From contig JAGWIG010000003.1 of NCBI GenBank assembly GCA_028873515.1, positions 1-64,000 on the forward strand: a stretch of 64,000 bases of DNA, read 5' to 3'. Made by a program: the position numbers and the translations under genes. This DNA is from Pseudomonadota bacterium (lineage in GTDB: Bacteria > Pseudomonadota > Gammaproteobacteria > Burkholderiales > REEB80). The notes below the pieces were generated by a model. That model had not been told where the DNA came from. It made no database searches and was given only the letters and a program-made list of their open reading frames with translations. Shown here one piece after another: positions 7,926 through 16,500 of the stretch. The first letter of the stretch is position 1. Each line of letters opens with the position of its first letter.

Positions 7926-8764
7926 TTTTTGTCTCCAATCTTTGTGACAATCGGCCATATTGCTTTTTCCGATGGAGGTATGGATCCATATTTTCTGAGA
8001 TATTCGAATTCCGTTCGACTGTCTGCCATGATATAGCCTTCGTCATCAATGCCCAGTTCATTTGATATCGCCGTATGCTGATCATGTGTCAATGCGGGGT
8101 TGATGTTTATCGCAAGCCTAGATTGCGTTTTGGATAGACGATCCCTCCTGAAATCAGGAGGTAGCGGATCAACGTACTTTTCAAATGCGTTAATTCGATA
8201 CAGCACATAAGTCTTGACGGGGTAGCCAGAAACATCAAGGTCATGGGCTATCAGTCTCCACTGGTCAAACGCGCAATCCAGTCCAATCGGTACAACTGTA
8301 CGCCATCTTGATTCCTCGCCGATATTCATACTGACATAGCGGATACGCATGGCGGATCGATGATTGGGGCGCCCCTTTAACGTTGGCGAGGTAAGGCAGC
8401 TTGTAATCTGGAAAAGTAGCCCCTTTATCGGGCGACCCTTTGTCCAGTGATGGAATACAACTGGGAGTTCGTTCGGGAAAAGTCCGGTATCCTTTGGGTT
8501 GGCGCCATTTACTAATGCTTCGAAAAACTGATCGTCTGTCGCAATGCTACACCAGACCGGGGGGATTTCCTTAAGAAAAATGGTTGTCTTTATTCTTTGC
8601 GTCCGTTCTCCTGATTCATCCACGACCTGATCAAGGACAGCTAAAGCGGTAGGTTTTGAACACTCTGTCGCGGCACAAATGTCTTTGCTGGAAATTTTGC
8701 CTATCCTTGTAAGCCTGTATATCGCAAACTTCCTTGCCATTTCGAATAATAAACCTTTTTTCAT
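7916..8764 (-). CDS. Winged-helix WYL-domain regulator (BrxR/CapW-like) co-transcribed with cas2-3
   Basis: A 282-residue protein. An N-terminal winged helix-turn-helix lies near residues 10-50 (RLTRIGKISSKDICAATECS). A WYL domain lies near 120-205 (IRYVSMN, RTVVPIGLD, QWRLIAHDLD, then YVLYRI). A C-terminal region of ~80 residues fits the WCX-type extension. Proteins of this layout, such as BrxR and CapW, repress phage-defence operons and are thought to be released by a nucleic-acid-like ligand bound by the WYL domain. The gene overlaps the cas2-3 start and diverges from csy1, so it is placed to control both. The ATG at 8764 was chosen over an adjacent GTG at 8767. The domain call is fairly firm; control of CRISPR is inference. 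Confidence 0.82.
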   Translation of the reverse strand: MKKGLLFEMARKFAIYRLTRIGKISSKDICAATECSKPTALAVLDQVVDESGERTQRIKTTIFLKEIPPVWCSIATDDQFFEALVNGANPKDTGLFPNELPVVFHHWTKGRPIKGLLFQITSCLTSPTLKGRPNHRSAMRIRYVSMNIGEESRWRTVVPIGLDCAFDQWRLIAHDLDVSGYPVKTYVLYRINAFEKYVDPLPPDFRRDRLSKTQSRLAININPALTHDQHTAISNELGIDDEGYIMADSRTEFEYLRKYGSIPPSEKAIWPIVTKIGDKKCT

Positions 8765-8786
8765 CACATGATTCCAAATTGATCTT

Positions 8787-8810
8787 ACTTTTATGCATTA
8801 TACAAAAGTG
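8787..8810 (-). promoter_or_regulatory. Palindrome enclosing the -10 box of the WYL-cas2-3 operon
   Basis: ACTTTT (8787-8792) and AAAAGT (8804-8809) form an inverted repeat with an 11-base centre. The centre contains a perfect minus-strand TATAAT (8802 to 8797), 33 bases before the regulator's start. The CACTTT half-site recurs on the plus strand at 8928-8933, just after the csy1 -10 box. This is where an autorepressor would be expected to bind. No convincing -35 box is visible. Operator function is inferred. Confidence 0.5.
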
Positions 8811-8891
8811 CCAAATAAAAGAAAACATTTTATATATATTGTATATTTACTTTAAAAAATAAATTATTTAACTTTTTTTTGGAAATTATTA

Positions 8892-8921
8892 TTGATTTTT
8901 CGAAATTTTGAACTTTATAAT
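8892..8921 (+). promoter_or_regulatory. Predicted sigma-70 promoter of the csy1-csy2-csy3-cas6f-cas1 operon
   Basis: TTGATT (8892-8897) and a perfect TATAAT (8916-8921) are separated by 18 bases, in a very AT-rich intergenic region. The start of csy1 is 34 bases downstream, with GGAGG at 8940-8944. A CACTTT at 8928-8933, shared with the opposing promoter, falls near the expected transcription start and could let one repressor act on both sides. Confidence 0.6.
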
Positions 8922-8954
8922 GAATGACACTTTAAGCGTGGAGGTTGAATAAAA

Positions 8955-10046
8955 ATGGCGCGTAAGGGAAAAGAGAAAATTGGAAAGAAGGAATTGCGAA
9001 AGCAATGGGAATCGTTTTCTGCAGAACGTTATAAATCCGTCATGGAAGGGCTTGTTCACCTGTCTTTCAAGGCAGTGAACAGCAACGCGACACCCGGGGG
9101 AGTCCGCCTCGTTGAAAAAATAGATTTGCCATATATTTCAGCATCATCACTAGGGCCCGATAAGGTAGGCCTAGACTACCCTGTAATGAATACTTCGGAT
9201 AGCAAGGTAGTCACCCAGATCAATGTGGTAACAGACGGAATTGAGGATGAACGTTTCCTTGATGTTCCCCGTGATGAGCGTGAATTCATACTGATAACAA
9301 GGATGGAGATGGGATATCTCGATAATACCAGTCGCCTGGATTGTCATCTAAGGCAAGTGATCTTGCCAGACATGGAAGGTGGGGATATCTGTATTACACC
9401 GGTTCATGTGGCAGGAGTCTCTTCTGTAATCAATGCCATAGAAAGAGCCATGGACAAGGCAGGGGAATTCCATAATGAATACATGCAGCGCATAAAGCAC
9501 GCAACCATGCAATTTGGAGGCGCAAACCCGCAGAATGTGGGATCAAGAATCCGCGACATGCAGTCCCCGATTTATGTGATGCCACCTCGCGAGAATCCGG
9601 TTGCCCAAAAAGTATTGAGAATTCATTTTAACGGTATCCAGATTTTATATAACCGCGGCATTGATGAATTCCTTGGGCTCATGGATGGTTTGCGTGAAAA
9701 GAAAATTGGAATGAAGGAGCGAATTCTGATCAATAAAAATTTGAGGAGGCTCACGCGGGACATTTTGGATAGATCTGCGTCTGCAATGGATCTTTTGGCT
9801 GGAAACAGGGAGTTGTTGCCAGGAGAGGAATTGCTTGACGATGAGTTAATGATGAATGAGTTGCAAGCGGGGCTTCTCATGCCTGAGAAGAGGAGTGCAT
9901 CGTGGAGAGATGTTTTTAGTGAATATGTTATGGATCGTATTCGACATAGAATCAGGAAAATGGATGGGCAGGACGTTGGTTCAGGGATCAGTATTGATGA
10001 AGCCTACAGGATGCGTTCTTTCATTGAAAGCGAGGTATTGGCATGA
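8955..10046 (+). CDS. csy1: Csy1 / Cas8f-like Cascade subunit, shorter than usual
   Basis: First gene of the Cascade operon, 363 residues against roughly 430 in well-known Csy1 proteins. Recognisable Csy1 features are HLSFKAVNSNATPGGV near residue 32, the segment FGGANPQNVGSRIRDMQ near 190 (matching the NPQN motif of the family), and PIYVMPPRENP after it. Cas8f contacts the crRNA 5' handle and the PAM as a heterodimer with Csy2. GGAGG ten bases before the ATG supports the start, and the stop overlaps csy2 by four bases (ATGA). The missing length appears to be mainly in the N-terminal and C-terminal parts, but I could not align it. Position and motifs make the call fairly safe; sequence similarity is weak. 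Confidence 0.78.
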   Translation: MARKGKEKIGKKELRKQWESFSAERYKSVMEGLVHLSFKAVNSNATPGGVRLVEKIDLPYISASSLGPDKVGLDYPVMNTSDSKVVTQINVVTDGIEDERFLDVPRDEREFILITRMEMGYLDNTSRLDCHLRQVILPDMEGGDICITPVHVAGVSSVINAIERAMDKAGEFHNEYMQRIKHATMQFGGANPQNVGSRIRDMQSPIYVMPPRENPVAQKVLRIHFNGIQILYNRGIDEFLGLMDGLREKKIGMKERILINKNLRRLTRDILDRSASAMDLLAGNRELLPGEELLDDELMMNELQAGLLMPEKRSASWRDVFSEYVMDRIRHRIRKMDGQDVGSGISIDEAYRMRSFIESEVLA

Positions 10047-10834
10047 GTTACCTGTTGTTATCCAGAGTTGAGGTTTCAGGCGCCAACGCCCAGTCCGCCT
10101 ACCCTGTCATATCCGGCATTTCTCCCCTTGCTTACCTTGGATTTGCTAGGAAACTTGCTTTGATTTATTCGAATGATATTTGCGATAGGATAGGCGTATC
10201 CATACTGCACCATGATATTGAAATGCATGGAGAAATGGGTTATCGCTTCCAGCCAGCGCAGTATCGCGGTGCAGCCTTAACGACAACAGGAAAGAGAGGA
10301 AAGTCGGACGATTATGTAGGTGGGGGGATGAGCATGTCTCTTCAGCCCACTGCGCGTTGCGATGTTTCTGTATCACTCATTTTATCTGGAATCAACAAAA
10401 AGAGCGAAGCAGAGATCAGGATGGATGTCCTCAGGATGCGCATCGCGGGAGGCCATATTGCCAGCGTTGGAAAGATCAAATGGTTTGAATCTTATGATGA
10501 GGCAGTTCAAAGGGCTGGATCCGGCTACTTTGTCGTAGAGCGTAGCGATATTCTTGGTGGGGCTGAGGACAAGGTGCGGGCAATGCTTTTGGCCTTGGCT
10601 AGCCGCAAGGTGGGGGATGGATGGATTGTTCCTGTTGGTCTGGGATATTTGCCTGTCACTGAATCATCCAAAAAAGAAGGGGTGCGGGGAGATCTTTTGC
10701 ATACCTATGCGGAACCACTGATAGGACTTGTTCAATACAGGTCTGGAAGAAATATCAGGAAATTAAAAGAACCAATCCCAGTATGGAGGTATGGTCTCAA
10801 TAAGGGTGCTTTTGTTGCAACTACGGCATTGTAA
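10043..10834 (+). CDS. csy2: Csy2 / Cas5f Cascade subunit, compact
   Basis: A 263-residue protein; typical Csy2 has about 300-330. The N-terminus LLLSRVEVSGANAQSAYPV and the following SPLAYLGFARKLAL match the Csy2 start (LL.R..V.NAN, then the FxGF-type segment). The C-terminus has TYAEPLIGLVQYRS and PVWRY, which are also family features. Csy2 is a RAMP-fold protein that binds the 8-nt crRNA 5' handle together with Csy1. It is translationally coupled to csy1 by the ATGA overlap and followed by csy3 after 25 bases. Both members of the heterodimer are shortened in this locus. Confidence 0.88.
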   Translation: MSYLLLSRVEVSGANAQSAYPVISGISPLAYLGFARKLALIYSNDICDRIGVSILHHDIEMHGEMGYRFQPAQYRGAALTTTGKRGKSDDYVGGGMSMSLQPTARCDVSVSLILSGINKKSEAEIRMDVLRMRIAGGHIASVGKIKWFESYDEAVQRAGSGYFVVERSDILGGAEDKVRAMLLALASRKVGDGWIVPVGLGYLPVTESSKKEGVRGDLLHTYAEPLIGLVQYRSGRNIRKLKEPIPVWRYGLNKGAFVATTAL

Positions 10835-10859
10835 CTCCATAAATTAAAGGAATATGACC

Positions 10860-11936
10860 ATGAAGCAATTACCGGCAATCGTATCGTTTACAAGAAGCAT
10901 TGTCATTACTGATGGAATCATGTCCAGCATCATGGCCGGTGGTTCCTCCAAGCCTGTTGAGGTAATCAGGCATGGAATACGAGGCACGCAAAACATTGTA
11001 GGAGATGAAGATAAGGTAGGTGGGGAGGCGATTAACGTCCAGGATACGGATACAGCAAAACTGGATGCGAATGCTGTTGGGCTTCGTGTCGAGTTTGAGA
11101 TGCGTATGCTCGCTCTTAAGGATTCACTGAATGCTTGTAATGACAGCGATGCATCTAAGAGCAAGGAATTTCGAGAAGGCATTGTGGATTTTATTGATCG
11201 CGCCAACCAATCCTCTGGGTTGATTGAAGTGGCAAACCGATACGCGCGAAATATTGCGAATGGACGTTGGTTATGGCGCAATCGTACCATGGCAGAGAAG
11301 ATTAATGTGACAGCCAGGATAGGTAAGGATTCAATCGAATTTTCTGCATTGGACATCCCCTTGAACAGCTTTGGCAACTACAGCAATGACGAAAAGACTC
11401 TTGGATCACATATCGCACGAGGAATGCGTGGTAATCCAGTTTCAATAGAAATTATGGCTGACGTGGATTTTGGAATAGAAGGTGCAATTGAGGTGTTCCC
11501 GAGTCAAAATTATCTTTCCGGAAAAAAGGATGACCCTCGCTTAAAGGGTTTTGCGCGGTCCCTATATAAATATGGCGCACCAGAAAAATTCATCCCTACC
11601 GACAATAATCGCGTTGGTTTTGCTGCTATACGGGATCAGAAGATCGGTAACGCACTGCGTACGATTGATACCTGGTACCCAGATACAATAAAGAACAATG
11701 GGTTGCCAATTGCGGTCGAGCCGAATGGTGCCAACATCATGGCTAATAACTTCTTTCGTAAGAACAGTGAATCTGCATTTAAGCTCTACTTGGATCTTGC
11801 AAAGATAGATCCGAACACCGAGCAGGGCATGTTCTGCATCGCAAGCCTGATTCGCGGTGGGGTGTACAGCGGAGGGGATGAAGGGAAAACCGAGTCGAAG
11901 AAAAAGGCTGGAGAAGTCGGCATTAGTGATAATTAA
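10860..11936 (+). CDS. csy3: Csy3 / Cas7f Cascade backbone subunit
   Basis: A 358-residue protein, close to the usual ~340. Family hallmarks are the start LPAIVSFTRSI, then PVEVIRHGIRGT, and especially RYARNIANGRWLWRNR near residue 120. Six Csy3 copies coat the crRNA spacer in the type I-F complex. Of two ATGs, the second (10860) is chosen because AAGGA lies eight bases before it; the first, at 10854, is only two bases from that site. It lies between csy2 and cas6f with short gaps, so one transcript is expected. Confidence 0.93.
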   Translation: MKQLPAIVSFTRSIVITDGIMSSIMAGGSSKPVEVIRHGIRGTQNIVGDEDKVGGEAINVQDTDTAKLDANAVGLRVEFEMRMLALKDSLNACNDSDASKSKEFREGIVDFIDRANQSSGLIEVANRYARNIANGRWLWRNRTMAEKINVTARIGKDSIEFSALDIPLNSFGNYSNDEKTLGSHIARGMRGNPVSIEIMADVDFGIEGAIEVFPSQNYLSGKKDDPRLKGFARSLYKYGAPEKFIPTDNNRVGFAAIRDQKIGNALRTIDTWYPDTIKNNGLPIAVEPNGANIMANNFFRKNSESAFKLYLDLAKIDPNTEQGMFCIASLIRGGVYSGGDEGKTESKKKAGEVGISDN

Positions 11937-11949
11937 ACAGGGGCTTACC

Positions 11950-12507
11950 ATGAAAGCTAAGTGCTATATCGATTTTTCTGCAATCACGATGGAAGGCATC
12001 GTACCGTATGACGTTATCGCAAAGGCCTTTCATGTCTTACATGGCGTATTTGGCGGATCAGTTGGCAAGTATGCCATCGCGTTACCTAAAGCTAGGTCAG
12101 GTTCAACTAAGCGTTCGGTCGGCAACGTCATCCGGATTTTTGCCGGGAATGCTTCTGATCTTTATGCATTGCTGGACAAGGTGCGTGGACATCACTTGAT
12201 GCGGGATTATGTTCAGACAAGCGTTATCAAGGATGTGCCCGCTGACTTTAGGGGGAGTTGGTCTGTTCACCGTCGTGCTCGCATACAAAAGAATGATGGA
12301 ATTAATCGTGATGTGACGATTCTGCGGGCAAAAGAATCCCCCTACCTTGAGATAAGGTCTAGCAAGGGAGGAGTTTTCCCTTTAAGAATCATTGTGGAAA
12401 AGGGCATGCCCCAGGCTACGGAGTTCGAGCCTAATTCCTACGGCTTAGCTGCAATTGGCAATAGGAACGGGGCACAGGCTAACTTTTTTTCCTTACCGGA
12501 TCTTTGA
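11950..12507 (+). CDS. cas6f: Cas6f / Csy4 crRNA-processing endoribonuclease
   Basis: A 185-residue protein, the normal length for Csy4 (~187), when started at ATG 11950 (MKAKCYIDF); the longer open frame from 11857 only overlaps csy3. The putative catalytic His is His31 in VLHGVF, aligned with His29 of Pseudomonas Csy4. The family C-terminal NSYGL motif is present. Cas6f cuts each repeat at the 3' base of its hairpin to give crRNAs with an 8-nt 5' handle, here predicted to be CUUAGAAA. The stop TGA overlaps the cas1 ATG by one base. Confidence 0.93.
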   Translation: MKAKCYIDFSAITMEGIVPYDVIAKAFHVLHGVFGGSVGKYAIALPKARSGSTKRSVGNVIRIFAGNASDLYALLDKVRGHHLMRDYVQTSVIKDVPADFRGSWSVHRRARIQKNDGINRDVTILRAKESPYLEIRSSKGGVFPLRIIVEKGMPQATEFEPNSYGLAAIGNRNGAQANFFSLPDL

Positions 12508-13442
12508 TGGCAATGCAGACTGTATCCCGTAAAAAACCCCTTGCTGTCATGATGTCGGCTAGGGCCAATGTGTTCTATTTACAATACGCCAAGGTCTGTC
12601 AGGACGGAGATCGAGTGGTGTACTGGGTCAATGATGATGGAACTGGCAAAGCGTTCAACATTCCCGACAAGAATACAGCTTTTGTAATGTTAGGGAAGGG
12701 AACTTCAATTACGGATGCGGCAGCCAGAAAACTTGCCGAATCTGGCGTTTTAGTTGGGTTTTGCGGGAATGGTGGGTCGCCGCTTTTTTCGACTGTGAGC
12801 CATGTTTTTCTTGAGCCCCATTCTGAATACAGGCCGACCGAATATATGCAGAGATGGGTAAAGCTTTGGTTTGATGAGTCGGCAAGGTTTGCTGCAGCAA
12901 AAATAATTCTCATTGAGCGAATCGGCATAACCAAGAATTTCTGGGTGTCGCTTCACGGAATAGAAATTCCATTGCAAATGGAAGAACGCTTCAAAAGCAG
13001 GATTGAAACAGCTTCAAATACAACTGAATTATTAACATCAGAGGCTGAATGGGCAAAAGGTGTATATGCGACTCTTGCAAGGAAGTACAAGATCTCGGAT
13101 TTTACTAGGCAAGAAGGAAAGGGGAGTGTTGCGAGTAATTCTGATGCGGTAAACGGCATGATCGATCATGGCAATTATATCGCATATGGATATGCTGCTA
13201 CTGTCCTTACGACACTGGGTATCTCCTATGCGCTCCCACTTTTGCATGGAAAGACTCGTCGGGGAGCTTTGGTCTTTGATGTGGCAGACCTGATTAAGGA
13301 TGCGGTCGTACTTCCTATGGCATTTAAATTCGCAGCGAAAGGAGAGTCGGACCAGGAATTTAGGTATGCATTAATTGATCTTTGCTGGGAGCAGCGTATT
13401 CTTGATTTGCTTTTTGAGACCATCAAAAAATTGGTGCCATAA
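12507..13442 (+). CDS. cas1: Cas1 integrase, type I-F
   Basis: A 311-residue Cas1 of the I-F branch: NVFYLQYAKV, GVLVGFCGNGGSPLF, SEYRPTEYMQRWVKLWF, IDHGNYIAYG, and the C-terminal catalytic region LLHGKTRRGALVFDVADLIK with its conserved His and Asp. It integrates prespacers at the leader end of the array together with the Cas2 part of Cas2-3. ATG 12507 overlaps the cas6f stop; a second ATG at 12513 is possible. It is the last gene before the leader. Canonical I-F loci place cas1 first, before cas2-3, so its position here is rearranged and separated from its partner by about 4.6 kb. Confidence 0.94.
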   Translation: MAMQTVSRKKPLAVMMSARANVFYLQYAKVCQDGDRVVYWVNDDGTGKAFNIPDKNTAFVMLGKGTSITDAAARKLAESGVLVGFCGNGGSPLFSTVSHVFLEPHSEYRPTEYMQRWVKLWFDESARFAAAKIILIERIGITKNFWVSLHGIEIPLQMEERFKSRIETASNTTELLTSEAEWAKGVYATLARKYKISDFTRQEGKGSVASNSDAVNGMIDHGNYIAYGYAATVLTTLGISYALPLLHGKTRRGALVFDVADLIKDAVVLPMAFKFAAKGESDQEFRYALIDLCWEQRILDLLFETIKKLVP

Positions 13443-13551
13443 AATCTTTATAAATACAGTTAGTTGTAGCTCTTTAAAAAATTGAAGGTAAGTGATTGAA
13501 TAAGAGAGGTAGCTGTCTGTTTGAGAAAAGAATTTGGATGTGTCTAGCATA
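13443..13551 (+). promoter_or_regulatory. CRISPR leader
   Basis: A 109-base AT-rich, gene-free segment lies between the cas1 stop and the first repeat. Its position next to cas1, together with duplicated spacers at the opposite end of the array, identifies this as the leader side where new spacers enter and where array transcription should begin. I could not pick out a clear promoter or an IHF site by eye. Confidence 0.7.
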
Positions 13552-16500
13552 GTATGCCGCCACATGCGCGGCTTAGAAACGAAAGAATCATTTACCCATC
13601 CGCGACTGTTTGTATGCCGCCACATGCGCGGCTTAGAAAGGGATAAGGAAACTGCACAGCCTTGGCGTGACGTATGCCGCCACATGCGCGGCTTAGAAAT
13701 GCATGTGTTATTTCTCCAAACGGCCCAGAAAGTATGCCGCCACATGCGCGGCTTAGAAACTAACGTGGAGACGCCATTGACCACATTGACCGTATGCCGC
13801 CACATGCGCGGCTTAGAAATATCTAGGCAAGCTGGAGGCTGACGATGATCCGTATGCCGCCACATGCGCGGCTTAGAAAATAAGGGGGATTCATCCAGCA
13901 ATTTCCCTCCCGTATGCCGCCACATGCGCGGCTTAGAAAGCGTTGCAAAAGCGTGTAATTAGCAGGTAAATGTATGCCGCCACATGCGCGGCTTAGAAAG
14001 TCTTGAAAAGGTCAGGGCGATTACGCTTACGGTATGCCGCCACATGCGCGGCTTAGAAAGTGCTGGATTGTGCGCTCTGCCCCAAACCAATGTATGCCGC
14101 CACATGCGCGGCTTAGAAATCGACACTGCGACCTGACCATCAAAATAAATAGTATGCCGCCACATGCGCGGCTTAGAAAATACGCTCGCAGATCATTGCG
14201 AGACAGATAAAGTATGCCGCCACATGCGCGGCTTAGAAATTTTTACCAAAGGGTATCGATAACCCAATACCGTATGCCGCCACATGCGCGGCTTAGAAAT
14301 CATATGTCATTACTCATTCAAAAAAATCAGGGTATGCCGCCACATGCGCGGCTTAGAAAACATATCGCCGCGACCGGAACCGCGCCATTCAGTATGCCGC
14401 CACATGCGCGGCTTAGAAAGGGATGGAAAGTGGAGGCCAGTTGAACCCGGCGTATGCCGCCACATGCGCGGCTTAGAAATCCAGAAAATTGAAACCGGAG
14501 ATCTTGAAACAGTATGCCGCCACATGCGCGGCTTAGAAAACAAACGGGCGTGATGCCCACACGGATATAGCGTATGCCGCCACATGCGCGGCTTAGAAAT
14601 GTCATGGAAGCGCCGCCGCAGCGCCCCGAGGGTATGCCGCCACATGCGCGGCTTAGAAAATGTACGAGAACGTCAAAAGTTTGTTCAGTCAGTATGCCGC
14701 CACATGCGCGGCTTAGAAATGAAACCCCGGTCCCCTATGCTCCTGAAGACGGTATGCCGCCACATGCGCGGCTTAGAAATCAGTTTTGTGATCATTTTTA
14801 GCTCCTTTCATGTATGCCGCCACATGCGCGGCTTAGAAAGATGGATCTAGGATACATATTGTAAACATTCCGTATGCCGCCACATGCGCGGCTTAGAAAA
14901 ACTGGGAGTTTTGGCGGCGCAATTTCTTTTGGTATGCCGCCACATGCGCGGCTTAGAAAAGCCTGTCGGTTGCCGCGAGCCTGCTGCATCAGTATGCCGC
15001 CACATGCGCGGCTTAGAAAATGAACGGTAGTAAATGTCTAATGTTTTGTTCGTATGCCGCCACATGCGCGGCTTAGAAAATTGAGCATACAACGATGCGC
15101 TCTGTTTTGCTGTATGCCGCCACATGCGCGGCTTAGAAAAAAAAATCAGGCCATGCGCTCATAAAAATAGGTATGCCGCCACATGCGCGGCTTAGAAATC
15201 ACTGAATACGTTTTATCAGACGGTTTTACAGTATGCCGCCACATGCGCGGCTTAGAAAAACTATTATCTTGATAAGTCTGCTTATATTCAGTATGCCGCC
15301 ACATGCGCGGCTTAGAAAGGTTATAGCGATTGGACATACGATTTTAAAAAGTATGCCGCCACATGCGCGGCTTAGAAAAGGCATAAATGAAGAGTAGATA
15401 CGACGCTCTGGTATGCCGCCACATGCGCGGCTTAGAAACAGCGGCACAGAAAAGGAACTGATTATCTTTTGTATGCCGCCACATGCGCGGCTTAGAAAAC
15501 AATCCAAAACCATTTATTGTTTCGTATTATGTATGCCGCCACATGCGCGGCTTAGAAATGCCAAAGATGAAAATACCTACGCATTGAGGGGTATGCCGCC
15601 ACATGCGCGGCTTAGAAAGAAAGCAAGAGTAGCCGCTACATCGGGGCGTTGTATGCCGCCACATGCGCGGCTTAGAAATGCTATTTCGACAAATGAGCCA
15701 CCGGCTCAAAGTATGCCGCCACATGCGCGGCTTAGAAACATTTGTTGACACCTTGGCACGTTTATAAATCGTATGCCGCCACATGCGCGGCTTAGAAATT
15801 GTATGCTCAATGGCAGAGTATTAAAAGTCAGTATGCCGCCACATGCGCGGCTTAGAAAAGCAGGTATTGCCGTTGCATTTGCTGCAATGGGTATGCCGCC
15901 ACATGCGCGGCTTAGAAAGTAATAATTTTTTATGGCCTCAATGGCTTCTTGTATGCCGCCACATGCGCGGCTTAGAAAGCTTCTATCGCGATTTGCCCCG
16001 GCGTCTTGTTGTATGCCGCCACATGCGCGGCTTAGAAATTCGACGCCATTGCCGCAACATGTGCAGATTCGTATGCCGCCACATGCGCGGCTTAGAAAAA
16101 TAAATGATGTGTCATGAAGCTCTGGTATTTGTATGCCGCCACATGCGCGGCTTAGAAAAATCCGGGGCGGTTTTTTTATGCGCTTCACAGGTATGCCGCC
16201 ACATGCGCGGCTTAGAAATTCATGAGATGCTGGATATTTCTCGCATAAGCGTATGCCGCCACATGCGCGGCTTAGAAATGTTCCCCCTCCTAAAAGAGCG
16301 GTGATATAGAGTATGCCGCCACATGCGCGGCTTAGAAAATGCTTAATCAGGAGACACTGGCCCAGGGATTGTATGCCGCCACATGCGCGGCTTAGAAAAT
16401 CATGAGTATGATGCAGACGATGGTGAGAACGTATGCCGCCACATGCGCGGCTTAGAAAAGTTTAAGCAAGACGCCTTGTGCATCGAGAACGTATGCCGCC

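Noticed and set aside
8955-12507. Minimal type I-F2 (I-Fv) system
   Set aside because: A Csy1-like gene is present and the Csy3 is of the classic type, whereas I-F2 lacks Cas8f.
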